From NCBI GenBank assembly GCA_910589415.1, contig OU342634.1, positions 14,753,144 to 14,817,143 on the forward strand: a DNA stretch of 64,000 nt, written 5' to 3'. The translations under genes and the position numbers were made by a program. Below are positions 1 to 12,900 of this stretch, piece by piece (within the stretch, counting starts at the first letter, position 1; each line of letters starts with the position of its first letter). The stretch comes from Malachius bipustulatus (taxonomy: Eukaryota > Arthropoda > Insecta > Coleoptera > Melyridae). The notes beneath the pieces are model-generated. The model was given only the letters and a program-made list of their open reading frames with translations. It ran no database searches and was not told the origin of the DNA.

Positions 1-2
1 TA

Positions 3-200
3 GTGATGGGACGCGATGCCACCTCACACCATACCCCGTGGAGCAGCATCGGTGTTAACACAAGTGGAGGAGCCCTACCGGGGGAATTGTCAACGACAGA
101 ACTAGAAATTAGCAATAAAGGTAGGAAACCAACCTTTGTCAATCGGATCCGCAAATAGGCCAATAATATTACCCTGCTAGCCTCTGAACGGCCCATAAAG
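3..200 (+). pseudogene. LINE endonuclease fragment, cut by the window edge
   Basis: One reading frame from the left edge gives MGRDATSHHTPWS, then GELSTTELEISNKGRKPTF and VNRIRK, and later ITLLASE. This is the pattern of the C-terminal part of the apurinic-type endonuclease of R1/Jockey-like LINEs, where a G-x-D-x-N/S-x-H block is followed by a PTF-(V)-R block. An in-frame TAG at 156-158 breaks it, and similarity fades after about 200. The upstream part lies outside the window and no reverse transcriptase follows, so this is a truncated dead copy. Family assignment is from motif memory. Confidence 0.6.
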
Positions 201-3200
201 ATCGCCCAATACAAAGAACGGACCAGAAAAGAACGCCCCATAAAGATCAAGAATTCTCCAGCTCAAGTGACACAGATTCTCTGTGTCACAGATTTGCTTT
301 CACCAAGAGGTAGAGCAAGATTATTTTTGCTAAAAATTTACGAAGATACAGGGTGTTTTCTATGTTTGGGCTTAAATTTCAAACGGAGACATGCACCAAT
401 TTTATGAAATACCTACAGCAAAACTTTGCAGAAACGGTCTTCTACCGACTACCGAGGTACCTACTTCAAGATACCTATCGGCAAATAGAAAATCCAGGAC
501 CGTATACTTGAAAAGAAATGATTTGCAATTTTTGTCAGAAAAGTTACTTTCGAAAAAAAAATACATCAGGTACGAAAAGTACAGGAAAAATGCTATGAAA
601 TGAGCTTTTTCCTGAATGAATTGACGTTGGAACGACGTCATAAACATCACGTATAAATCATGGCATATCTGAGAAATGACATCTGTAGTCACGTCATTTT
701 TTGGTTACATGACGTCGAGGACCAAAAATGACAAAAAAAATACTTCATTATGACGTGACTCTGCTGCCTGGGGTAACATGTCTCCCAGAAGCGACCAGGC
801 TGGTAAAAAGGCTTAGTGCCTCAAAAACACCGAAAAAGGATCAATCAAGAGAACAGACGGAACTGCTTGTGACAAAGACAAAGTATGAGATAATAAAATA
901 TTTCCTCATAAAATCCACTTCCTGAGAAGGAACCGAATCAACCCAGAAAGGAGTTGATCCAGTCGCCAGTCTGGTGGCTAGAATTATTTCTGATTAGGGG
1001 TAAACTGCTTGTAATTTTTTCATCTATTTGATGTATTAATTTGATGAATTTGATAATCTTTTCTCAATTGATTATCACAGTCATTATAAATGCATATAGA
1101 AAAGGAAACTCGTAGGTAGCATGGGAGAAAATTAAGAACGACTTAATTTATTATTTAGGATTTATGACAACCGAACAAAGCTTCATTACTATTTCCATAA
1201 TGACCGCAGTTTCTGGCATGCAAAATAATATCTCCATAGAATAGACAATATGCATTAATTTTTACACAAACTCATACCTATTCAAGATAATTAGTTAGAA
1301 GAACAATAAGTATTCAGCGAGGAGCAGATTCCTTCCATAATAGAATTAGCAAACTAGGACCGTTTAGATCTATGAATCTTTAACAGTGTCCAGAGTTTGT
1401 TGTTGGTCGGGGTGTTCTGAACATGTCTGGACTCCCGATGAGCCGAGACAGGCGTCCTGCTAGGCGGACCGTGCATGTTTATTCTAACTTTCATAATTAG
1501 TGGTTTAGGCAACATCTGGATCAACTGCAGTTTCGTTTTAATGACTATGAGGTAAAGTTGTTAGTCCTTATTTGTGTGAAACTAGCATGTTGCTGTATAC
1601 ATACTGGGAGGACGTTTATAGTGCTCGAACATTTGATACTAACAAGATTGAAACTTGAGAGGAGAACAAGATTAAATGTTACTTTTTGTAAGTGGATGCT
1701 AAAAAGCTTTTGAATAGAAGATGCTGTTTTTTTAAAGTTGATTATTTCTGTTTTAGAGTTTTGAAATTGAGTGAGGCTGGATAGTTAGAAAACTGTATAA
1801 TAAACATAACTTTAATTTAATAACACTACTTTATTTTTAATTTATTATTGCTACAGCCTATTCGTGTATCGAGGTAATAAAATTCGGTTAGTTTTGCTTA
1901 ATGATTGTAATAATAAAATTTTAAAAAATATGACTCATATATTATTTGAATTGTACATATTATAGTTGTTTACGTGCTAAATGGATATCGTAAACTTATT
2001 ACATCATTCATATGAATTATAGCCACTTAATTATGTAGGTACTTATTATTCTTTTCAAATACCTTTCCATTACAAGGATCGTTCTTAGATCACTTACTTT
2101 TTTTCATATAAAGCTTTAACAAAGAATTCTCATTTAACTTATTCAAAGTTTATCTAATCGTAAACGTCTATATGGGTGACTTGCAACTGGAAGTCTGGCA
2201 CCCACTATTTATAATTTTTTAGCTACCGACTTAATTTAATAGGCGTGATAGATGAAGCCTTCCATATCATTATATTGTTTTTCAAAGTCGTGAGCTACTA
2301 ATGAATAGTAACAATAATTAAAACGGAGATAATATAAGTCACTATAAAATATTAGGTATGAGGTCAACAGTCAATCTTTTTGCGTTCTAATTATGACTTC
2401 TGGGTTTTTTGTTCCAATCCAAGTATATGACATAACAATTCCCTATATGATCATGCCCGATTGTAAAAAAAAGTATGCATAAAATTATTCTAGCCATGTT
2501 AAGCAAATCTTATTAAGTAAATATTATAATAATTATTGTTTTCGATTTCACAAGGTCTCCTGCATTGAAGATGACCTTCTCCGCAAAAATATCGACGACA
2601 CCTGCTCTGAGACTAAATTTATAACTTATCATAATCCACATCTATGTAATTATTTCGCTGATAAATTTAAATAAAATAACAATGTGCGAATTATAATTGG
2701 TGAGAAATTCTCATCTTTTCGATTACAATAATATTCCTATATGTATACTCGCTTTCTTGTGAGAATATTTTAGTTTCTTTTAATACGTGAAGAAATAACT
2801 TAATGAAGTCTTCTTTAGTTTCAGAAATTAAGTAGTACGGTGACGAAAAACGGATTTCGAGTTGAACTGCTGAGGTAAGTTTTATTCAAACCATACCATA
2901 AGTATAAAATTTATATTTTTTTGGGTAGCTGCAGCTGTATAATTCATGATTTCAAATTAATTTTTATTCTACACAGTTTCATATAATACACATATCCGTG
3001 TCAACGGTACATGTTTGTTTCGTTTTGAATGTAATTAATTGTTCGAAATTCCAATAAATCCTGTATTTTTTTTATTTATTTTTTTTCAATTTATGCCAGA
3101 GTTGCATTTCAACAATCCCAAAATATTATGAGTTGTTTGACAATTTTTGCCCTGGGGAGATTTTATATTTACAGGATTGAAACTTTATATTTGATGGAAT

Positions 3201-3855
3201 TTTACAGTACAATCCTATTCCATTTGCATTATACAGGGTGACGGTTTTTAGAGAAATGTATGAGGATCTCGGTTACTTTACGAGAGTTTTGCGAATTTTT
3301 GTGCTGAAGTGTTATCTGAAACGAAATTTAGGATAGCTTGAGTCGTTGATGAAATATCCTGAAAAAACTGAAAAATCGAGATTACTTATTTTTGTCATAT
3401 CTTTTTTATTATTGAAAATAAAATATTATTTTTCAATTATTTATTCAGTTATTTATTCAGTTAACAATAGTATACAACTTAACGGCAACAGCCAATAATT
3501 AGGCGTGAGTATAAATTTCAAGAAAACTGAAAAGTAATAATGTTATACAATACAATAAACAACATAATGGAATTATTGGAAAAATGTTTATTTGATCCTC
3601 CATAGTCTGTATAAAATAGTATGGAAAATGAAATAGATGTCCGATATTAACTATTTCAGACAGAAAAAATTGACATTGTTTTAAAAACCAAAAAATTCGA
3701 TAGATTTTTCACGCAGGATTACCGTAGAGTTTCACCAAGCTATATCGTGATCCTTTTTCTATTATCTCAGATTTTTTCAAAATTACACTTGTATTGTATT
3801 AATTGGAAATGAATCAACAATTACGATATAAATACGACAAAAAATACGACATACA
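201..3855. other. No gene recognised; AT-rich, CAGGGTG-type transposon ends
   Basis: I see no gene here. At 201-240 a short motif (GAACGSCCCATAAAGATC) occurs twice about 39 nt apart. Sequences of the type ACAGGGTG at about 350 and 3234 match the terminal motif of mariner-like elements elsewhere in the window, but no inverted partner was found. The rest is AT-rich sequence with short random frames only. Confidence 0.5.
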
Positions 3856-3859
3856 CGAT

Positions 3860-5694
3860 TTTTGTGTCTACCCTTCTAGTGACTATTTAATTATAGCACC
3901 CCATCCAGTTTCAGTTCTCCAGTTCTCGGAGGAGATTCAGGATTATCGATGATTCTAAAAATAGTAAGTCTTTTCCCACTAGTTGGTAAAGACCTAGACA
4001 GTTGAGTCTTCTTCGTTGTACTGCATGGCACTCGAGTCACTCGACCAGGGGATGGATTGGGAGTTTCATCTCCCTCCATGCAGAATCTACAGGTTTGGTC
4101 ATTTTGTAGACCAATCTTGCTAAGGTGTGCTCCAAGTCTACAATCACCCGTGAGAAAACCTCAGTGCTTCTCTGGCAGCTTGGCTATCCGTTAAGATAGC
4201 GATATCTTGCTTTTTATATAGTTTCTTGTCTATAATAAATTGGGCGCCTATTTCAATAGCGTAGATTTCCTCTTGAAATATGCTGGCGTACTTTCCCATA
4301 GGCTCAAAATATTTCGTACCAGGTCCAAAGATTCTTCCACCTGGTGATCATCCATCGCAATGTATTTGGGTAACTTTCCCAGTTTTTCGTGCATTTTTCC
4401 TGCACACCATGAGGTCCTGAATGGCTCTGCTGACATTTTCATCCATATACTTCTTCCACAGGTGGTTGCTGTCTAGTATAAGTCCTAGATATTCAACCTC
4501 TGACTACCATTCAAGGTTTACCATAACTAGGTTGATTGTTTTCAGACTAAAATTCCTTTTCCTGCTAAATGCTATGACAGTGATCTTTACTGGATTTATT
4601 CTCAGCCCACTGACAAGCACCATCTTCTTACCATGTTTAGTCTCTTTATATTACGTCACAGAGAGTTGCTTCGAACTTTCCTCTGGCTCTTTTGACTATG
4701 TCATCGCGATAACCTTGGCAATCGATGTCTTAGCTTGATAGCTTCTGAAGGAGTTCATTTACCACTAGGCTCCACTATCAGAGATGATAGTACTTCCGCT
4801 TGTAGGCAGCCTATGATTATTATTGTACCGATCTGGGTGGTGTTTTGTCCCATTTTTGTTTCAGCTGTTCTTGTTTCTAATATTCTACATATCCATTTGG
4901 ACACTGTGTTGTTTGCCCATCTTTAAACTAACGAGCTTTTAACTACTTAGTGTGGACATTTATCAAAAGCTCCTTCCTTCTATATCCACAATATCCACAA
5001 AGGCACAAATTGTTGTTTCTATTACCTCCAGTACACTACAGTGTACTGATTTTTCTTGTTAACTGATGCAGGGCGGTCTTCGTTGATTTTATTCTATGTC
5101 AAGGATTTTGGTTGGGTCGTGTCCTTCTTCCCTACTTTTGGAATGATAGTAAATTCAGTTCTTCTACAATCCTTAGGTATAAAACTGAGCACTAAGCTGC
5201 TTCTTGTGATTTTAACAAAAAATGGCATAATCGCCTCCTGCCCCTTTTAGAGCAAAGCAGGGAATATATTTTGTCCGCACCTGGATTCATCTTGCCATGC
5301 TCCCCGGAAAGTGTGTGTTTCGAGCAATAGAAGACTTCATCGCTCCTTATTCTCTGTGAAGCTACCATTGGGTTTCCTTACGAGCATTTGGGTCTCCACT
5401 CTGTCCCTGGCTACAACTTTATGAAGGCCGGACATCCCCGTTTTTGTATGAGCTTTAATGGGACAGTTTGCCTCATACGCATCTATTATTGCTTCAATAT
5501 TCTTTCCCAGGTCCTCTTCCGATTCCAGATGGTGTTTGGCAGCAGCCCCAGAGTAGAGTCAATGAGTGTCTTGCAAATTGGTTTGATATATTTCCCATTT
5601 TGTATTTCTTGTATTTGTTCCAGAGATTTGCTCTACCTGAAGTTCTCTTAGTACTAACGATATGGATTCTAATGATGCGATATTGAGGGTTCAT
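3860..5694 (-). pseudogene. R1/Jockey-like LINE remnant (RT, RNase H, zinc knuckle)
   Basis: Read on the minus strand, order is RT then RNase H then a cysteine knuckle. At 4697-4714 the frame gives GYRDDI, a decayed copy of the RT active-site motif (usually F/Y-A-D-D), following VVNELLQKLSS. Near 4150-4260 the minus strand reads EEIYAIEIGAQFIIDKK and then AILTDSQAARE, the glutamate and second aspartate blocks of RNase H. At about 4060-4110 it reads QNDQTCRFCMEGDETP, the start of the C-terminal CCHC knuckle. Frameshifts and stops separate all blocks, so it is inactive. It lies upstream of the host gene in opposite orientation. Confidence 0.7.
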
Positions 5695-5995
5695 TTTAAC
5701 TTGTGAATGTTGTATCTAATGCTTCCTGCGTATCTAAAATTACATTTACCCATAGATACAAGTAGTATTCACAAGAAACATTACTTCGTTACGCTAATAA
5801 TTCTTTTCGCAAGGAGCGAAACATTGTTGCAATTTATATGTTGATATACTGACATTAACTTTTTTGGGCTCCATTTCCTTCTCATATGAAAGCGGACGGA
5901 AAATGTATACTAACGTTCTTATGCAGTCGAATCTGTACGATTTTCACTATATCTGGAGCGTCTTGGACCGGTTTTATATGCGATTTTATGGATGA
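5695..5995. other. No gene recognised
   Basis: Unannotated AT-rich stretch between the LINE remnant and the candidate promoter at about 6.0 kb. No repeats or coding signal seen. Confidence 0.4.
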
Positions 5996-6028
5996 TATAT
6001 AAAACTGAGTTTGAAAGACGGCATCAGC
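5996..6028 (+). promoter_or_regulatory. Candidate TATA box plus initiator
   Basis: TATATAAAA at 5996-6004 is followed by GGCATCAGC, an arthropod-type TCAG-like initiator with its A at about 6025. The 29-nt spacing from the T of the TATA box matches the usual arrangement. A perfect splice donor follows 120 nt later. The combination is suggestive, but no transcript evidence is available and chance matches occur in AT-rich DNA. Confidence 0.35.
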
Positions 6029-6144
6029 GAGCCAGAACAAAGACTACTTGGTCTTGGATCCAGCCAGCGTCGGGATAATACGGCGGTGCGATTTGACGGG
6101 GAATTCTTTAACGGATCAGAGAGACCAAAAGTCGCAAACGTGCG
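6025..6144 (+). other. Candidate 5' non-coding exon ending in a GTAAGT donor
   Basis: The 120 nt between the initiator and the donor CG|GTAAGT (donor at 6145-6150) contain no ATG and are more GC-rich than the surroundings. If real, this would be the transcribed leader of the gene whose first coding exon is at 22962, spliced to an acceptor near 22799 or 22829. This is inference; the exon could belong to nothing. Confidence 0.3.
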
Positions 6145-6749
6145 GTAAGTTTGCGAGATTAAATCAAAGTTTGCGAATGTGATACACCGGTGGGAGTTAG
6201 GACACGGAAACTGCTATGGATGTCAACGGAATACGTAAAACTACCCCTCCTTTAGATACATTCATGCAAGCTTTTTCCGCATCCTTTTGTTCTGGAAATG
6301 ACATGCTTCTGGAAGTTGTTATTTCATCCCTAATATCATCATCCAATTATATACATTGGAGAAAGTTTAATTGAAATTTGTGACTATTGTTCTGTATAGA
6401 GTTGAAAAAATGTTTTTTCTGTAGATGATTATAAACTATACAGATCGTTTTTTATCTCTCCCACCATTAAAAGACACATGCACGGTCGGTTAAATAATAA
6501 AAAAATCTTGTCCTTAAAAGATCTTCATTTGACGTTTCATGAAGGTTCAAAGCCGGCTAGATCCTAGATCGTTGATAGTCAATTTTTATTTTTTCATGGC
6601 CGCCATAATAAATGGTATGATGAATATTGCAGTCATACAAGACAGTCAAATGAAAAACAGTCAAAATAAAAAAAAGTTGACAATCTGCCCTCCGAAGTTC
6701 TCTTAGGGCCTTCAGATCAAGCCCGACCGTCTCTTTATGTCGAAGCACA

Positions 6750-7870
6750 CGAACTCAGTCTATTCAGCCAGAGTATCTGCTAAACCTAACAATCCCGTCC
6801 ACAGTATACTCACCCCCGCCGATACATTGCCTAATAACCCCCCAAAAAACTACTATCAATACCAAAAACCCTAAAACCATTATTAGGGACAATAATCTTG
6901 ACAAAACCATTGCTAACCCTATTTCTATCATACCACCTTGGAACAAATTGCTACCTTCCATCAATACCTCTCTGTGCCACTCAAAAAGCACGAATTTTCC
7001 AATACCGCTTTCAAACAAGCCTTCTCATAACTCATCCACTCTGAAGAATTTGACAAAATTCTATACACCGACGCCGCTAAAGCCAAAAGTGGAGTTGGCT
7101 GCTCTGTCACCACGTCCGACATCATCATAGCACGACATCAGGTCTCTCCTCTCATTGCAGCATACATTCATCAAGGGAGCTGTACGCGATTCATTTGACA
7201 CTCAAGAGCATAACAGGAGTAAATCAAAAAGTCGGTATATGCATCATCCGTCCTCGTAATAAGCAATATGTACATGCAAAACCCGCTTGCCCAACAAGTG
7301 CATGAAAGCCACCAAATTGCCACCCAAGGTATTTCTCTAACCATCGCCTGGGTACCATCTCACGTCGACATTATTGGCAACGAAAAAGCTGATCTAGCCG
7401 CTTGTGAAGCTTCAAGTTCTGATCTGCCCTTCAACGAGATTCAACTCCATACGGATCTAAACAACCTCCTGAAGAAATCCACTACACAGCCAAGAATAAA
7501 TTCAAGCCAATTGTCGCCAATTTCGAGACGAGACAAAACCAAAAGACGCATGTTGAGAATTGGACACACCCGCGTCACGCACAGCTATCTAACGGAATAC
7601 AATCCACCATTCTGTCAACAATGCGATTACTTACAGTGCAGCACATTCTGACAGAATGCCCACAATATGCTGAAGCCCGCCGGCGTCACAGGCTGGGGAC
7701 CGACCTCTAGGGCAGTCTCAGTTCACCCGGAAATACCTCTGCTGTTATTAGTTTCCTTCATATATTGAAATGTACAGTCATATATAGATTAAGAAGTATG
7801 TGTTAATTATTTTGTAGTTGTGCCGATGACCTATGCAGTCGAGGCACGTCAAGAGAATAAAAAAAGATCA
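6750..7870 (+). pseudogene. I/Jockey-like LINE 3' end with RNase H domain
   Basis: The + strand gives EEFDKILYTDAAKAKSGVG at about 7040-7100, the first aspartate block of RNase H. At 7340-7410 it gives WVPSHVDIIGNEKADLAA, the C-terminal RNase H block with the expected G-N-x-x-A-D. Then come RRMLRIGHTRVTHSYL and PPFCQQC, the usual post-RNase H region of I-clade LINEs. In-frame stops lie before and between the blocks (for example SPLIAAYIHQG ends in a stop region), so it is dead. The 3' end is probably near 7860, where an A-rich tail (GAATAAAAAAAG) occurs. The RT part upstream is not readable. Confidence 0.7.
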
Positions 7871-10653
7871 TGTGAAATGAGTCGGTTTAATGGAACTTTT
7901 TGTCAAAAATTTCAATTTATTACTACAAAGCTGCATATTGTGGCCGAAATTATTCAAGGCATTTGAAGAGAATCATAATAATAATAATCGAAAAACAAAT
8001 GAACAGTCAGCAACCTGGGGCGACGATTACCAGTTGAATGGAGGAAGATAACAAACTTGATATAAGCGAATTATTCAACTCTCTTAGCTAGCAATATATA
8101 GAAGGGATGTTCGCAATGATAGAGAGGGTAACGATATTAAACAAGAAACTGGGATTTCTATATTGTTATATTTCTTATATAATTTTTAATATTATTTTCA
8201 AGAAGGAAGAACACTGCGATGGCAGATGTTGCATGAAATAACGAATCTTTTTTTTTTTTTTGTTACCAAAATTACATTCCGTTCTAAAAGAAAAGAATCG
8301 ATTTTTTCATGAAAATTTCAAGTAATCTAATAAAAGTGCACTTGTTTCGAGAATTATATTCTCTGCAATTTTATTAGAAAGTTCTTGTCAGACTATTTAC
8401 GAGTAAAATTATGCGAAGTTCAAAACTGTGACTCATCAAGGTGCAGGAGAATTTTTTTTACTGAACGTTTTTAGGGTAGAATCTTTAAACACGATTTTTT
8501 GACACGCGCATGAACTGAATTATCAAGAGCTGGACTCACTTGATAACAATTACTCCGTTAAGTAAAGTAATCGTATCGTTAACTTCATATTTTATAGAGT
8601 ATCTAATAACGCAAAAATAATCAGGTTTGCTATTATAGGATTTGTTATATTTTATATTATTGTAATTCTTTCATCTAGTAAAATTTAATGAGATCAGCAA
8701 TTTCTTCATCAAAAAGTTGCTATAATATAAAATTCGCAATATTGCTTATGAAGCAATTTTGATTTATTTCAACCAGAAGAGCGGAACCACAAGACATGAC
8801 GCGTAAACACTCCAGTTAATAATGGTTTATGCAATGCTTGTGGTGCTTTATTGGATTGACAAAACTGTATATAAACATTATAAATAAATATTAATTGGAT
8901 CATGCAATAGCATCTTGTGGACGTCTTACTTAATCATCGAACATTAAAATAATTTCGCATAGAAAGTCACTTCGCATTATACTCGCAGAGTGACTGCTAT
9001 TTCTCGAGTTCCTCTATCAATCAATCAGTCATCTAAGATAGATAATAGTCACGTAATCGTTACTAACCGCTTCATTATTGCTGGAATTGCAATTAATAAG
9101 GGACATGAATGGTTGAGTACGATCGAAGCAGGTGTAGTAAAATTGCACGTCTTCTTTCGCTTTATAAATTGGTACTAAAACAAGCCATATATTTTCATTA
9201 CTATCAGCTATTAGGTACTACAGTCTGCAATTGATAATGTAATTGTACAAAGATATATCCGCGTTGTAATGTAATGGGGTTAATTTTAATGCGTGAAAGG
9301 ATCATTATCAACATGCCCGGAATCAGTACCTAACGATTATATTCTCATCTCGTATTATAGATAGAGATACCCTGATCAAATGAATAGAATTATGTAAGGT
9401 CTGAAATATGTTATAATTATTATTACTATACCGAGAAATGTAATTCATAGTAATAATATGATGAAATTAGCAACCTAGAGCTGAGAGCTAGGGCATGTGA
9501 AACATCCACGGGATATAATATTATTTAAATAGAGTGCAGTTATGAATATTTGAGCTTTGAGCCATCCCGTCATGAATCTCAGGTTTTTTAAACGGAATAA
9601 AAGCTTCCCTGCCGGCAAAAGCTGATGAGCTACCTAAATAACATTTCAGCTCCGTCGGGCACATATGGCTTTTACCCTGAAAAAGCTTCACATTAACCAG
9701 ATTACTAGAAATTTCATCTGAGACGTGAACGTGATCCATACACAACGTGATAATATCAAGACTAATATGTTCAATAAAATATTCTCGAAAGAATTACAAG
9801 AATTCACCGGTGCATGTGCAGATGCGTTCTAATGCTAGTTCTAGTACTATAGTACTTTGCAGAGGTTCAATCTCAGATATATTATCAGAGATTTGATCAA
9901 AGCTCCACTTCATCACCTGAAATTAATTCTACAGTAATTTTCAGATGTAATAGAGGTTCATCAGACGGGAGCTCTGAGCTCGTGTAATATTTTCCTGTAT
10001 GGATCATTGGCATAACTAATAAAGGCTTTGCAGAGTTATTACTAGATAATATGAAGTGGCGTCAATGTCGAATATCGCTGCAAGATGGCCGTGCGATAGA
10101 TCGAAATCCTACTACAAAATACGAAGGGCTCTAATCTTTAATTAACATCTACATGATCTTTCAAGTCCAAAGTTTCGTCTTTCTTCTATTATAAGACCCG
10201 CCTCTGCACATCAAGGTGCTTTTACCTTGCAATAGGGGTGTAAAATTTAATTACTTAGGTATATTACTTCTAAGTAAGTAATCGCATTATAATATAAGTT
10301 TGTACACGAATAATTAGGGGGCGAATAAATGAAATTTAGACGTGCTTTGAAAAACCAGTCAAGCAAACTTTGCCAGACACTATTTCCTTTCGTAATTGCT
10401 TGTAATGAGTACTCTGGGATCCAGTTGGTTTTGAAAATTTTTGTAATGTCAGATGGATAGCTCTTAGCGGCTTATGTAAACCTACAGAAAATTATTTATT
10501 CTCCAACAATAAAAAAGATATGGCAAAAATAAGAAATTTCAATTTTTCAGATTTTTCGGGATATTCCAGGAAAGGTCCCACATATCTTAAGTGCTCGACA
10601 GATTCGGATTCGGATTCGAATTCGAGATTCGAAGCAGCTTTTCTCTAATTTAA
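7871..10653. other. No gene recognised; AT-rich intergenic sequence
   Basis: Only short frames without recognisable domains. A 14-nt T run lies near 8250. A short GGATTC-type reiteration sits at about 10600-10620, next to the piggyBac-like relic. Confidence 0.4.
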
Positions 10654-11261
10654 CCCTTCAGTGCTCGCGCGGATTACATACGTAGTCCAGGGTTACAAAT
10701 TAGACTATAATTCACGCAAGAATTTTTTTTGGGCTGCTTATCCTTCAGTACCTTCCTAAAACTTTCCAATCAGCTGTTTCAGTAGTTCAGAGGTCTCCGG
10801 TTAGTGCGCAGCTAGAAAAAAATTGTGTATTGCTACTATTGTAATCCACGCGAGAACTCACGTTCGTAAGAAAAAGCTCAGTAGGAAGATGCTACCTTTG
10901 CGGAAGAAGCCGAAATAAGAGTACTCGAAAATGGTGTCATACTTGTACAAATTGGGTGTGTCCTGCTCATCTTCAAGAAATATGCCTAAGCTGCAGTGAG
11001 GGTCCAAGTGAGGAGATTCCGGACGAATCAAATTAAAAATGTATACCTCATGCACATCTTTTTATATTATAGAAAAAAGTTTTTTTTTTTGTTCTTAGAT
11101 TTGTTTTATTTTATGAACCAGTACAGTACAGTTAATCATAATTAGCCATACCTATTTCAATAAATACTTTAAGAAATAATACAGAAGATATTTTAGGTTT
11201 AACTACTATTGTAATCCATGCGAGAACTGATGCTATAAAACAGGGTGCGAGTACTGGAGGG
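10654..11261 (+). mobile_element. Internally deleted piggyBac-like element with TTAA duplication
   Basis: Left end: TTAA (10650-10653) then CCCTTCAGTGCTCGCG. Right end: the inverse complement of CCCTCCAGTACTCGC followed by TTAA (11262-11265). A TTAA target duplication plus CCC-starting inverted ends is diagnostic of the piggyBac superfamily. A second shared motif, CTACTATTGTAATCCAYGCG, occurs at about 10833 and 11206 as a subterminal repeat. The 608-bp body holds only the last part of the transposase (next entry), so it cannot move by itself. Confidence 0.8.
10854..11036 (+). pseudogene. piggyBac transposase C-terminal cysteine-rich domain fragment
   Basis: The frame reads ELTFVRKSSVGRCYLCGRS, then RNKSTRKWCHTCTNWVC, then PAHLQEICLSC, and ends in PDESN and a stop at 11034-11036. 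The C-x2-C, C-x2-C, C-x2-H, C-x2-C spacing is that of the zinc-binding cysteine-rich domain at the C-terminus of piggyBac transposases, which binds the terminal DNA. The catalytic DDD core is absent, evidently lost by internal deletion. The 61 codons contain no stop. There is no own promoter or start codon visible. Confidence 0.75.
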
Positions 11262-11265
11262 TTAA

Positions 11266-12200
11266 GAGACCATGTATCTCTTAGCGTTTAGGAGATACCT
11301 CGGGAGATTCCAATGGTGAGCTCTGAAATAAGGACACACTGTATAAGTCAACATATTGATAAATTATGTGTAAGAATTTAAATTGTAAGGTCTCTAATGA
11401 CCGGCGTCCAGCGTCACACACGCTGCATGTATCAGAGTATTGAAATGGATCGCACCTAGGTAGGATGATAAGGAAAATATTTCCTTCGCCCTCATTAAAT
11501 CAGCCCAAATCGAAAAAGCAAACAGTGCAAGCTTTAGGTACGTAAATACCTAAAGGTAAAATTGTTAGGAAATTAAATACAGCTACGCGCCGTTACATCA
11601 ATAGAAACGATTCCTGCCAGCACATTAAATATTCATAAAATAAAAGTTCTCGCTCTAGTAAAATTCCAGCCCCTAAAGAACGTCCGAAGGACCGGCAAGC
11701 TTGCCAGATGTTAACGCAGGGTATTGTAAAAGACAGTCTCTGCCCGCGTGATGAAAAGAAGAGCTGACCTAGAAACAGACCGTCGGGTGGAAGGATTGTG
11801 TGGAATCATAACTTAGACAATAATCCTTTTCAAAGACAATAGTAACTCGTTCGATATCACACACACACGATAATAAAAGTTTCACCAATCGATAAAGCGA
11901 ATTAATAAGTGGCAACAGCCAAAAATCCACCATGGTTCCGAGATAGTAAGTAGGTGAAAACGCGAAATGAAAGTTAAGCCGGTGTAATTATAATAGCTAG
12001 ATACAATGGAAAGGTACAGAACGCGTTGACCGATTTGAAGGAAAATTGAGGTAGTTCAGGTTTAGGACAATTCAGTAAGGTAGCCGCGAGGTCAAAATGA
12101 CAAGTCTTACGAGAGGTGAAATATGATTAAGAAAAAAATCACGGTATGTTGCCAATAAGGTGCATTGTTGCGTGGTGTTTAGAAAGCGGACCACCGCTTC
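11266..12200. other. No gene recognised
   Basis: Moderately AT-rich sequence without coding signal or repeats that I can name. Confidence 0.4.
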
Positions 12201-12250
12201 TATAAAAGCAGACGTCTTAACACAGCGAAGAACAGAGTGAGATCAGACTT
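12201..12250 (+). promoter_or_regulatory. Possible TATA-type promoter
   Basis: CTTCTATAAAAGCAGACG (TATA at 12201-12208) is followed by GATCAGACTT at 12241, a TCAG-like initiator, but the spacing of about 43 nt is longer than usual. No coding exon follows within several kb on the + strand. Weak candidate, perhaps an alternative upstream promoter or chance. Confidence 0.2.
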
Positions 12251-12539
12251 CGATCGAGTTCTGTCATATTCCTTAACCCTTGCTTGGAAGATCAACGCTT
12301 TTATTAGCGCACTCCAGGTCTGCCATTCTTTCAACCAAATTTGTAGATGAGATGGTAGTTTCTATGCACTTGCTACAAATTTACTAACCAATCAAAGAGC
12401 AGGGGTGACTACGGTAAAAACTACGGTAAACACAACATAGGGAAACACAGCGGTCCTATTAGGGGAAACCCAGAGGTAAATAGACGATCACACGGTGGCT
12501 TTTCAACACAGACCATGAGGCCCGGGTCATCGTCGTTAC

Positions 12540-12900
12540 AGTATGTGTAACAATATGCAAAAATATGAGAAAATGGAAAACATAAAAAAGTTAATAATAG
12601 ATAATAAAAGAACAGGTAATAAATAAATTAATAAAAAATTATAATAACACATAAAAAACAATAATAATGGTAATAACAGCAAGAAAAAATTAAAAACACA
12701 AAAATGAAAATAATAAAGAAATAAATAAATAAATGAAAAAATAATTTTAGAAAAATTGAAAACCGAAAAAAAATTGAAGTAAAAGAACTAAAAAGTAATG
12801 ATTAATAACAACTACCATGTATTTACACGTAACACTCTAAAAATGTAAATGAAAAAAAAGCCATAGCCACTAATCTAAAAAACTAACTAAAATATGTCAC
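12540..12900. repeat. A-rich low-complexity block
   Basis: About 360 nt dominated by A with short AATAAA/TAAATAAA reiterations on the + strand. No coding potential. It resembles a degraded A-rich tail or simple sequence expansion. Confidence 0.6.

Noticed and set aside
10858..11055. Minus-strand 65-codon frame
   Set aside because: Shadow of the + strand piggyBac cysteine-rich fragment.
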